NCBI GenBank assembly: GCA_964544265.1
Contig: CAZJBD010000008.1
Coordinates: forward strand, 1 to 34,437
Reading direction: 5' to 3'
DNA from: JALHVH01 sp964544265
Lineage (GTDB): Bacteria; Acidobacteriota; Aminicenantia; Aminicenantales; Saccharicenantaceae
DNA length: 34,437 nt
Part shown: piece after piece, positions 1-7,419 of the stretch
How positions within the stretch are numbered: the stretch's first letter is position 1
Layout: the number at the start of each line of letters is the position of its first letter
Notes under the pieces: model-generated
The model's database searches: none
What the model saw: the letters and a program-made list of their open reading frames with translations, nothing else
Told to the model about the DNA's origin: nothing
Position numbers and translations under genes: made by a program

Positions 1-246
1 ATGGAATCCGGCAGTTCCTCTACAGCCAAACCCAAGGACTCAAAAGACTCTTGGAGCTACAAAACCCTCTCCCTCTCCAACATACACTCTTCGATCCATA
101 AATTATTGGGGGAACTCCTGAACCTGAATGGCTTGACAAGCGTAAATTCGTTCTGATATATATGAGGTTCGATTTTTATATGGATAAGATTATAATGGTT
201 TACTCCATCCATCATAACACTTATATTCATTACTGGAGGGAATGCC
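1..246. other. Upstream region, lower GC, no convincing gene
   Basis: The first 246 bases are visibly more AT-rich than the rest of the window. A frame open from base 1 to the TGA at 154-156 encodes 51 Ser/Lys-rich residues. It could be the tail of a gene cut by the window edge, but nothing in it is recognisable. Bases 157-246 hold promoter-like sequence and the leader of the first operon. A second TATAAT box lies at 191-196 but has no good -35 element at the right spacing. Confidence 0.4.
133..162 (+). promoter_or_regulatory. Probable sigma-70-type promoter of the redox operon
   Basis: A perfect -35 hexamer TTGACA (133-138) is followed 18 bases later by TATATA (157-162). Shifting by one gives ATATAT with 17-base spacing. 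Transcription from here would give a leader of roughly 75-80 nt before the first gene, whose start is preceded by GGAGGG at 235-240. TATAAT at 191-196 may be an alternative -10. Confidence 0.55.
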
Positions 247-765
247 TTGATCATCAAGAAAGAGAAAATCCAAAGCATCATCAAATCGCACAAGCGTCAA
301 AAAAGGAACCTCATAGCCATCCTTCTTGATATCCAGGCCGCCTGCAATTATCTCCCTCCGGAATCCCTCCAGTTGGTCGCGAGTGAGCTCCGAATCCCCC
401 TCATCGACGCCATCGGCGTGGCCACGTTCTACCGCGCTTTCAGCCTCACCCCCCGCGGCAAACATACGTGCTTGGTTTGCCTGGGGACTGCCTGTCATGT
501 CCGAGGAGGACAAAGGATCCTGGACGAATTTGAACGACGGCTCGGCATCTCCGCCGGTGAAACAACAAAGGACCTCCGATTCACCTTGGAGACTATCGCC
601 TGCCTTGGCTGCTGCGCCATCGGACCTGTCGTTGTCGTCGACAAAAAATACCACGGCCATACAACGGTCCGGAAGGTCGGAACGATTCTGGCCAAATATC
701 AAAAACCCCGAAGATCAGAAGTCAGGATGCGCGCATCAAGGTCATTAAGAAGTGCAGCCCCCTGA
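247..765 (+). CDS. NuoE/HydC-like thioredoxin-fold [2Fe-2S] subunit
   Basis: 172 residues, NADH dehydrogenase 24 kDa (NuoE/HydC) family. A helical N-terminal part (about 1-70) precedes the thioredoxin-like [2Fe-2S] domain. The four expected ligands are visible as C78 and C83 (CLGTACHVRG) and C119 and C123 (CLGCC, followed by AIGP). In HydABC and complex I this subunit passes electrons between the NuoF flavin and other FeS clusters. The start is TTG 247, because GGAGGG at 235-240 sits six bases upstream and an ATG at 242 runs into a stop at once. About 20 basic residues at the C-terminus exceed the usual family end. It is first in a five-gene redox operon, and its partner NuoF-like gene lies two genes downstream. 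Family assignment is secure; the electron donor and acceptor are inferred. Confidence 0.92.
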   Translation: MIIKKEKIQSIIKSHKRQKRNLIAILLDIQAACNYLPPESLQLVASELRIPLIDAIGVATFYRAFSLTPRGKHTCLVCLGTACHVRGGQRILDEFERRLGISAGETTKDLRFTLETIACLGCCAIGPVVVVDKKYHGHTTVRKVGTILAKYQKPRRSEVRMRASRSLRSAAP

Positions 766-841
766 TAGGGGGCGGTCGCAAGGCTTTTGCGGGCAGGACC
801 GAAAAGGATCGGGAGAACACGAACAAAGGAAAGGAAATCTG

Positions 842-1234
842 ATGGCAGAAAAGAAAAAACTCCGCATCCAAGACCTAGAAAAAATCAGGGAAAAAGCCAG
901 AGCCATGACGACCATCCGGGAGGGCGCAGGTAGGGCTAAGATTACGGTCCATATGGGAACATGCGGGATCGCGGCAGGCGCCCGCGAGATCATGGACGCC
1001 GTCCTTGATGAGATGAAGAAAGAGAAGGTCACGGACGTTATCGTAACGACGTCCGGCTGCGCAGGGCTCTGCAACCGAGAGCCGATGGCCACGGTCGAGC
1101 TCAAAAACCAGCCGCCGATCAAGTATTTCGAGCTCACTCCGGCGAAGATGCGGAAGATCTTCGTCAAACACGTCCTGGGCGGCCAGCCGGCGACCGAATA
1201 CGCCCTAGCGGTTGGAAGCGAAACTTTATATTGA
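842..1234 (+). CDS. Small thioredoxin-like (2Fe-2S) ferredoxin-domain protein
   Basis: 130 residues. The protein matches the small (2Fe-2S) ferredoxin-domain proteins common beside HydABC-type genes. A thioredoxin-like [2Fe-2S] fold is indicated by MGTCGIAAGA (C41) and SGCAGLCNREP (C73, C77). The first cysteine of the usual C-x4-C pair is His37 here, so only three Cys ligands are evident; as I recall, this is shared by many relatives. The N-terminal 30 residues are charged and helical. The start ATG 842 follows an AAAGGAAAGG stretch; an in-frame upstream extension to 752 has no family resemblance. Its stop TGA (1232-1234) overlaps the ATG of the next gene by one base, so translation is probably coupled. 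It likely serves as an extra electron relay in the complex. Confidence 0.85.
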   Translation: MAEKKKLRIQDLEKIREKARAMTTIREGAGRAKITVHMGTCGIAAGAREIMDAVLDEMKKEKVTDVIVTTSGCAGLCNREPMATVELKNQPPIKYFELTPAKMRKIFVKHVLGGQPATEYALAVGSETLY

Positions 1235-4200
1235 TGGGGGGACTATTGAAACAATATAGAGCTCACTTATTAATCTGCGCCGGCACCGGGTGTGTTTCTT
1301 GCGGATCTTTCAAGATCAAGGAGGCTCTCGAAAAGGAGGTCCGGAAGCGTAACCTCCAGGATGAGGTTCTTATCATCGCCACGGGATGCAATGGATTCTG
1401 CGAGAGGGGCCCCATCCTCATGGTTCAGCCTGAAGGCATCTTCTATCAACAGCTCAAGATCGAAGACGTTCCCCTTCTCGTAGAAGAGCATCTTCTCAAA
1501 GGAAGACCCGTAAAAAAACTTATGTACGTTCCGCCCAAGGAGAAGGACCCCATCCCAAAAATGAGGGACATCGCCTTCTTCAAGCATCAACGGCTCATCG
1601 TGCTCCGGAACCGGGGCCGGATCGATCCTGAGAAGATTGAAGAATACATCGGCTTCGATGGCTATGAGGCTATGGCCAAGGCCCTGGCGGAGATGACAGC
1701 GGACGAGATCATCGCCGAAATCGCTGCCTCCGGGCTTCGAGGAAGAGGCGGCGCCGGCTTTCCCACGAGCAAGAAGTGGGAAACCTGCCGAAAAGAAAAA
1801 GCGACGCCCAAGTATATCATCTGTAACGGCGACGAGGGGGATCCGGGCGCGTTCATGGACCGTTCCGTTCTCGAGGCCGATCCCCACGCGGTTCTCGAAG
1901 GGATGGTCATTGGCGCAAAAGCGATAGGGGCCGAGAAGGGCGTCATCTATATCCGAAACGAATATCCCCTTGCGGTCAAGCGCATCGACATTGCTACCCG
2001 CCAGGCGCGGGAATACGGCCTGCTCGGGCAGAACATCCTTGGGACCGGATTCGATTTCGATGTCGAAATCGTCCAGGGCGCGGGGGCCTTCGTCTCCGGA
2101 GAGGAAACCGCCTTGATCGCTTCCGTGGAGGGACGGATCGCAACCCCTAGGCAGAGACCTCCCTACCCCGCCCAAAAGGGCCTCTGGGGAAAACCAACGA
2201 TCATCAACAACGTTGAGACCTGGGCCACTGTCCCGAATATCATCCGCCGCGGCGCCCAATGGTTTGCGAGCCTCGGAACAGAGACGAGCAAAGGAACAAA
2301 GATCTTCTCCCTTGTAGGCAAGATCAACAACACGGGGCTGGTCGAAGTCCCGATGGGAATCACGCTTCGGAACATTGTTTACGGAATAGGCGGCGGTATT
2401 CCCCAGGACAGGGAATTCAAAGCCATCCAGATCGGCGGCCCGTCGGGCGGCTGTATCCCCGCCAAGCTCCTGGATTTGCCCGTCGACTACGAGAGCCTGA
2501 CGGGAGCCGGGGCCATGATGGGTTCAGGCGGCATGATCGTCTTAGACGAGAAGACGTGTATGGTTGACCTGGCCAAATATTTCCTTAACTTCCTTCGCGA
2601 CGAATCCTGCGGCAAGTGCCTCTCCTGTCGGGAGGGAACGCAAAGAATGTGGGAGATCCTTAAAGACGTCACGGAAGGCAAGGCAAAGGAAGGGGACCTG
2701 GTTCTCCTCGAAGAATTGGCCAAAGTGGTTAAGGATGCTTCCTTGTGCGGCTTGGGACAAACGGCCGCCAATCCGGTTCTCTCCACCCTCCGATATTTTC
2801 GGGATGAGTATGAGGCTCACATCAAGCTGAAAAGATGCCCGGCCATGGTCTGCAAGGAGATCGTTTCATCTCCGTGCCAATACTCGTGCCCTATAGACCA
2901 GGAGGCTTCGACCTACATCGCCCTCATCGCCAAGAGAAACTTTGAGGAGGCCTTCCGTGTCATTATGAAGGACAATCCTCTGCCCTCAGTCTGCGGCCGG
3001 GTCTGCAACCATCCCTGTGAGAAGGTCTGCGCGGCCGGCGAGGCGGGAGATCCCATCTCCATCCGCGGCCTCAAGCGCTTCGTGATGGATTGGGCGGATC
3101 GAAACGGCATCATCTATATTCCGGAACCCGTCGAACAGAACCGGGAGAGGATCGCGATCATCGGCGCTGGGCCGGCGGGATTAGCGGCCGGATATTTCCT
3201 CGCTAGGAAGGGCTTCCAGCCGACGATCTTCGAGGCCCTTTCGGTCGCAGGCGGAATGCTGGCTGTCGGGATCCCTGACCATCGCCTGCCGAAGCCGGTC
3301 ATCCAAAAAGAGATCGAAAGGATCAAGGCTGCCGGTGTCGAAATCCGGACCGGCATCATTATGGGCCGGGATATCAGCATCGAAGGCTTGTTTAAATCCG
3401 GCTACAAGGCCGTATATTGCGCCACGGGGGCTGGCAAGTCCCTGCTGATGGGCATTCCTGGGGAAGACTCCCTGGGGGTTCTTCACTCCGTGGAGTACCT
3501 GAGAGAGCTGAATCTCGGTAAAAAGGTCCCCGTAGGCAAGCGGGTCTGCGTTGTAGGGGGTGGAAACTCGGCCATCGACGCCGCCCGTGCCGCCCTCCGC
3601 GATAAGGACTGCGAGAGCGTGGCCATCTTCTATCGTCGGACCAGGGCTGAGATGCCGGCGTTGACCGAAGAAGTCGATGCCGCCATCGAAGAGGGCATAG
3701 ATATCCAGTTCCTCGTTGCGCCTGTAAAGGTCGTCACAAAGGACGGGAAAGCGGTCGCCATCGAATGCGTCCGTATGAAACTCGGCGAGAAAGACGCAAG
3801 TGGCCGCCCGAGGCCGGTGCCCATCGAGGGATCTAATTTTACGACGTCGCTCGATACACTCATCCTGGCCATCAGCGAACGGCCCGACACCTCCTATATC
3901 GTCGATACAGACGGTATCCTTAGGGACAGGGAAAACATCGTTATCGACAAGGAGACGTCCATGACGACCTGGGATGGAGTTTTTGCCGGAGGCGACGCCG
4001 TTACGGGCCCGGGCTCCGTCGTCGAGGCCATAGCCGCCGGCAAGCTTGCCGCCGAAACCATCGAGAAATATATCTACGGGAAGCCCCTCCGCCGCGAATA
4101 TCGTCTCACCCGGCCTTCGATGTATGTCAGTCCAGAGACGCTCAGCGAAGAGGAGGCGGATAAAGCCAAGAGGCCTCAGATGAGACATCTCGCCGTCTCC

Positions 4201-4332
4201 CGTCGAAGGAAAAACTTCAAGGAGGTCGAGATTGGCTTGACCGAGGATGAAGCCGTCCAGGAAGCCAAGCGCTGCCTGCGGTGTGATCTGCAGACCGAGG
4301 ACGGCAAGGCTTCCACAGGAAGGGCAACATGA
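1234..4332 (+). CDS. NuoF/HydB-like flavoprotein fused to a GltD/NfnL-like NAD(P)H oxidoreductase
   Basis: 1032 residues with several domains in order. First is an N-terminal thioredoxin-like [2Fe-2S] domain (about 10-95; C15, C20, C23, C52, C56). Next comes the NuoF NADH/FMN core (about 110-455) with GLRGRGGAGFPT at 167-178 and NGDEGDPGAFMDR at 198-210. The NuoF [4Fe-4S] motif follows (C459, C462, C465, C505), then CPAMVC (C535, C540). The GltD part opens with a two-cluster domain (C548, C552, C587, C591, C595, C599), then an FAD fold GAGPAG at 644-649 and a second dinucleotide fold GGGNSAID at 775-782. A final CLRC is at 1014-1017. Known HydB proteins carry a ferredoxin domain where GltD begins here. 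ATG 1234 overlaps the upstream stop (TGATG); TTG 1231 and TTG 1249 are weaker alternatives. The protein should join NAD(H) and probably NADP(H) chemistry in one chain; bifurcation is possible but unproven. Confidence 0.92.
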   Translation: MGGLLKQYRAHLLICAGTGCVSCGSFKIKEALEKEVRKRNLQDEVLIIATGCNGFCERGPILMVQPEGIFYQQLKIEDVPLLVEEHLLKGRPVKKLMYVPPKEKDPIPKMRDIAFFKHQRLIVLRNRGRIDPEKIEEYIGFDGYEAMAKALAEMTADEIIAEIAASGLRGRGGAGFPTSKKWETCRKEKATPKYIICNGDEGDPGAFMDRSVLEADPHAVLEGMVIGAKAIGAEKGVIYIRNEYPLAVKRIDIATRQAREYGLLGQNILGTGFDFDVEIVQGAGAFVSGEETALIASVEGRIATPRQRPPYPAQKGLWGKPTIINNVETWATVPNIIRRGAQWFASLGTETSKGTKIFSLVGKINNTGLVEVPMGITLRNIVYGIGGGIPQDREFKAIQIGGPSGGCIPAKLLDLPVDYESLTGAGAMMGSGGMIVLDEKTCMVDLAKYFLNFLRDESCGKCLSCREGTQRMWEILKDVTEGKAKEGDLVLLEELAKVVKDASLCGLGQTAANPVLSTLRYFRDEYEAHIKLKRCPAMVCKEIVSSPCQYSCPIDQEASTYIALIAKRNFEEAFRVIMKDNPLPSVCGRVCNHPCEKVCAAGEAGDPISIRGLKRFVMDWADRNGIIYIPEPVEQNRERIAIIGAGPAGLAAGYFLARKGFQPTIFEALSVAGGMLAVGIPDHRLPKPVIQKEIERIKAAGVEIRTGIIMGRDISIEGLFKSGYKAVYCATGAGKSLLMGIPGEDSLGVLHSVEYLRELNLGKKVPVGKRVCVVGGGNSAIDAARAALRDKDCESVAIFYRRTRAEMPALTEEVDAAIEEGIDIQFLVAPVKVVTKDGKAVAIECVRMKLGEKDASGRPRPVPIEGSNFTTSLDTLILAISERPDTSYIVDTDGILRDRENIVIDKETSMTTWDGVFAGGDAVTGPGSVVEAIAAGKLAAETIEKYIYGKPLRREYRLTRPSMYVSPETLSEEEADKAKRPQMRHLAVSRRRKNFKEVEIGLTEDEAVQEAKRCLRCDLQTEDGKASTGRAT

Positions 4333-5009
4333 TCCCAATCATCTTGAACGGTTTGGAAGTCCTCGCCGAAGAGAGTTGGACCATCCTCGAAGCGGCCAGG
4401 TTCTACGGGCTGGCGATCCCGACTCTCTGCTGGAATGAGGGGCTGACCCCATACGGAGGGTGCAGGCTCTGCCTGGTCGAAATCGGAAGCGGGCCGGCAT
4501 CAAAGCTCGTCAGTTCCTGTACGCGCACGGTAGAAAAAGGCTTGGTCATCAAGACGGATACGAAAAGGGTCGTGGAGGCACGGCGGATCATGATCGAGCT
4601 CATGCTCTCGACGGCTCCCTATTCCAAGAAAATCCAGGACCTGGCCTCAAAGTTCGGGGTAACCCAGCAACGATTCAAACCCCGCAACGAGGAATGCGTC
4701 TCCTGCGGCCTCTGTGTCCGGATGTGCGATGAGCAGATGAACGCCCGGGCCATAGGTTTCCAGAAACGCGGCTACAAACGGAAAATCTCGACGCCCTTCG
4801 ACATCAGGTCCGAGGAATGCCGGCTGTGCGGAGCCTGCATCTACATCTGCCCGGCCTGCCAGCTCCGCTGCCAGGGGCCAAACGCCGAGACGCCCATTTG
4901 CAATGCCTGCTTGACGATGAACCCCACCTGCCTGGACCACTACGATGAGCTTCAGTGCTGGATGTACGACGCCGGACGATGCGGCACCTGCGTCCAGGAA
5001 AAAAAATAG
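4329..5009 (+). CDS. NuoG N-terminal/HydA-like ferredoxin subunit with Cys-rich tail
   Basis: 226 residues. Residues 1-75 are a plant-type [2Fe-2S] ferredoxin domain with C34, C45, C48 and C64, as in NuoG and HydA. Two [4Fe-4S] motifs follow: C123/C126/C129/C133 and C164/C167/C170/C174. The His-Cys3 cluster segment usually found between these parts is missing; around residues 94-110 no His or Cys is present. After C174 come eight more cysteines (177, 181, 191, 194, 201, 210, 218, 221), enough for one or two further metal sites. There is no molybdopterin or H-cluster domain. The start ATG 4329 overlaps the previous stop in an ATGA. It probably wires the NuoE/NuoF-GltD parts to the GltB-like protein encoded next. 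Confidence 0.88.
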   Translation: MIPIILNGLEVLAEESWTILEAARFYGLAIPTLCWNEGLTPYGGCRLCLVEIGSGPASKLVSSCTRTVEKGLVIKTDTKRVVEARRIMIELMLSTAPYSKKIQDLASKFGVTQQRFKPRNEECVSCGLCVRMCDEQMNARAIGFQKRGYKRKISTPFDIRSEECRLCGACIYICPACQLRCQGPNAETPICNACLTMNPTCLDHYDELQCWMYDAGRCGTCVQEKK

Positions 5010-5070
5010 CTTTTGACGAACCATGAAATATCGAATACTCATGAAAGAGATGACAAGGAGGTAACAAATC

Positions 5071-6651
5071 ATGTCTTACACGAGGCTCAACAGGAGCGCG
5101 GCGACATTAACCAAGAACCGGACCGAGGGGTCCATCAGCCCTTTCAGCGGGATGTGCGTGACCTGTGTGGACGGATGCATCGGCATGTGCGAGATTGGGA
5201 AATCGGCCTACCGCGGGGCCGAAGTCCTCTATCCCCAACCCTTCGGAATCATCACCGCCGCGTCGGAAAAAGAATATCCGGTGGACCTATCTCATTTTAG
5301 CATCATGGGGACGGCTGCGGGCGCCTGGGGTGTGGAGGCCGACAGCGACAAGGCCACCTTCGAGAAAGTCGGCATAGAAACCCGGATCGGACGCAACAAG
5401 GCCATCAAGCTCCGAGTGCCATTTGTTTTAGGCGGCATGGGTTCGACCAACGTAGCCAAGCAAAATTGGGAAGGGTTGGCCGCGGGAGCGGCCATCTCCG
5501 GCACCATCTTAACGATCGGCGAAAACGTCTGCGGCATGGACGAGGGCTCCGAGTTCAAGAATGGACGGGTCGTTCGCTCCCCGGATATGGAGTTCAGGGT
5601 TCGAAGCTACAAGGACTGGCAGGACGACGGCTACGGCGGCGTCGTCGTCCAGGCCAATGTCGAAGACACCCGACTCGGCGTGCAGGAATATGCCATCGAA
5701 AAGCTCGGCGTCGAGATCGTCGAGCTGAAATGGGGTCAGGGAGCAAAGGACATCGGGGGCGAGGTCAAGATCAAGAGCCTCAAAAAAGCACAGGAGCTCA
5801 AGAGGCGAGGCTATATTGTCCTTCCGGACCCTGAGGAGCCAAGCGTCATCCAGGCTTTTGAGAAGGGAAGCTTCAAGGAGTTCGAGCGCCATTCCCGTCT
5901 GGGCATGGTCGAGGAGGAGAGCTTCATGAAGCGGGTCGCAGACCTCCGCAAGGCCGGTGCCAAATACGTCTTCCTCAAAACCGGAGCCTACAGGCCTGCC
6001 GACCTGGCCCGGGCCGTCAAGTTCGCCTCCAAGGCTAAGATCGATTTCCTGACCGTGGACGGAGCCGGAGGCGGCACCGGGATGAGTCCCTGGCGGATGA
6101 TGAACGAGTGGGGCATCCCGAGCGTGGAGATCTGGTCGTTGACCTATCAATACGCCGACCGGCTGGCCAAAGCCGGCGAGTACCTCCCGGACATCGCCTT
6201 CGCCGGCGGCATTACTTTCGAGGATCAGATTTTCAAGGCCCTGGCCCTCGGCGCGCCCTACGTCAAGGCGGTCGGCATGGCCCGCGGCCCCTTGGCCTCG
6301 GCCATGGTCGGAAAGACCATCGGCAGCCGAGTGAAGGACGGGCAGATCCCGGTTTACGTTGAACGCTTCGGAAGCTCGACCGAGGAGATCTTCGTCACGG
6401 CCCCCGAACTTAAGAAAAAATACAACCAGCGTTTCAATGATCTGCCGACTGGCGCCATGGGCGTCTATTCATACTTCAAGCGGCTGAGCCAAGGGCTGCG
6501 GCAGCTGATGGCCGGAGGACGCAAGTTCTCGCTCGAGCACATCAACCGGGATGACATCGCCGCCCTAACCGATGATGCGGCCAGGATCAGCGGGATCAAC
6601 TATATCCTGGACGTGGACAAGGATGAGGTCAATAAGATATTAAAAGGATAA
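5071..6651 (+). CDS. FMN-binding glutamate synthase-type protein (GltB central domain)
   Basis: 526 residues, related to the FMN barrel of glutamate synthase large subunits (GltB, COG0069 type). The barrel signature is visible at 330-340 (DGAGGGTGMSP). An N-terminal C-x2-C-x3-C-x3-C motif (C29, C32, C36, C40) could hold a [4Fe-4S] cluster. The N-terminal class II glutamine amidotransferase domain of true GltB is absent. So is the Cys-rich [3Fe-4S] loop that normally follows the barrel; residues 394-418 there contain no Cys. The start is secure: AAGGAGGT at 5055-5062, eight bases before ATG 5071. A TTGACG at 5013-5018 hints at an internal promoter but lacks a good -10. It may make glutamate from 2-oxoglutarate and free ammonia, or run the reverse reaction; another substrate is possible. 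Confidence 0.85.
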   Translation: MSYTRLNRSAATLTKNRTEGSISPFSGMCVTCVDGCIGMCEIGKSAYRGAEVLYPQPFGIITAASEKEYPVDLSHFSIMGTAAGAWGVEADSDKATFEKVGIETRIGRNKAIKLRVPFVLGGMGSTNVAKQNWEGLAAGAAISGTILTIGENVCGMDEGSEFKNGRVVRSPDMEFRVRSYKDWQDDGYGGVVVQANVEDTRLGVQEYAIEKLGVEIVELKWGQGAKDIGGEVKIKSLKKAQELKRRGYIVLPDPEEPSVIQAFEKGSFKEFERHSRLGMVEEESFMKRVADLRKAGAKYVFLKTGAYRPADLARAVKFASKAKIDFLTVDGAGGGTGMSPWRMMNEWGIPSVEIWSLTYQYADRLAKAGEYLPDIAFAGGITFEDQIFKALALGAPYVKAVGMARGPLASAMVGKTIGSRVKDGQIPVYVERFGSSTEEIFVTAPELKKKYNQRFNDLPTGAMGVYSYFKRLSQGLRQLMAGGRKFSLEHINRDDIAALTDDAARISGINYILDVDKDEVNKILKG

Positions 6652-6683
6652 AGACGACAAGCGGATCCATCCATTTTGCCCGA

Positions 6684-6722
6684 TAGACACAGCCGCCGCG
6701 GATGTGCTATAAATAGCGGCGG
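6684..6722 (+). promoter_or_regulatory. Promoter with inverted repeat flanking the -10 box
   Basis: TAGACA (6684-6689) and TATAAA (6708-6713) are separated by 18 bases. A perfect 7-bp inverted repeat, CCGCCGC (6693-6699) and GCGGCGG (6716-6722), brackets the -10 box and lies directly before the protease gene. It could be an operator, or a hairpin masking the start region. The predicted leader is under 10 nt and shows no clear Shine-Dalgarno sequence. Confidence 0.45.
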
Positions 6723-6728
6723 ATTAAA

Positions 6729-7409
6729 ATGGATTATCTATCGATCGTCATCAGCCTCTTTGTCCTGCTTTTCGCCATCACGATCCACGAGGCGTCGCAC
6801 GCTTGGGCAGCGTATAGGATGGGCGATCCCACGGCCCACGGCATGGGACGGATCTCTCTCAACCCGATAGCGCATATCGACCCAATTGGGACGGTTCTCC
6901 TGCCCCTGGTTCTCGTGCTCGTTGGCGCCCCGGCCTTCGGGTGGGCCAAACCGGTCATTGTCAATCCCTATAACCTTAGGAACCCCCGCCGGGATAACCT
7001 CTGGATTTCCCTGGCCGGTCCAGCCGCAAACTTGACCGCCGCCGCCGCATCCCTGATCTTAATCCTCATTCTCAAACTCCTAAGCCCCGGCCTGACCGGC
7101 TTCCTGCGAAGCTTCCTCGTCTACAAACAAGGGTTCCCGCGCGGCTTTTTCCCCCTCCAGGGCCTGTCCCTGATTCTCTTTTATGCCGTCCTCGTCAATA
7201 CCTACCTGGCCGTCTTCAACCTCATCCCTGTTCCGCCCCTGGACGGGAGCGGGGTTCTGGCCGGCCTCCTCCACGACGAGGCGGTCCGGAAGTACGATCG
7301 CATCAGGCCCTTCGGGTTCATCATCGTCCTGGTCCTGATCTACCTCGGGTTCTTAGACATCATCATCCGGCCCCTTCAGCTCTTTATTTTTACGCTCATC
7401 TTTTTCTGA
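6729..7409 (+). CDS. Site-2 protease family protein (peptidase M50)
   Basis: 226 residues, integral-membrane zinc metalloprotease. The first transmembrane helix carries the HExxH motif as HEASH at 20-24. The third zinc ligand is in NLIPVPPLDG (N164 to G173; D172). Four to six hydrophobic segments are visible and there is no PDZ domain, so it belongs to the short M50 group rather than RseP proper. These proteases cleave membrane-embedded substrates such as anti-sigma factors; the substrate here is unknown. It lies ten bases upstream of trpS and heads the order protease-trpS-scpA-scpB, a neighbourhood common in bacteria. An anti-sigma factor is encoded 22 kb away, but nothing links the two directly. 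Confidence 0.93.
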   Translation: MDYLSIVISLFVLLFAITIHEASHAWAAYRMGDPTAHGMGRISLNPIAHIDPIGTVLLPLVLVLVGAPAFGWAKPVIVNPYNLRNPRRDNLWISLAGPAANLTAAAASLILILILKLLSPGLTGFLRSFLVYKQGFPRGFFPLQGLSLILFYAVLVNTYLAVFNLIPVPPLDGSGVLAGLLHDEAVRKYDRIRPFGFIIVLVLIYLGFLDIIIRPLQLFIFTLIFF

Positions 7410-7419
7410 CGAAACGAAC

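Noticed and set aside
3181..4338. Long open frame of 385 codons on the minus strand inside the NuoF-GltD gene
   Set aside because: It mirrors the codon structure of the strong plus-strand gene, shows no domain or signal of its own and has no ribosome binding site. It is a shadow of high-GC coding DNA.
1231..6651. Electron-bifurcating hydrogenase or formate dehydrogenase
   Set aside because: Despite HydABC-like subunits, no H-cluster, NiFe or molybdopterin domain is encoded in the operon; the terminal protein is a GltB-type barrel.
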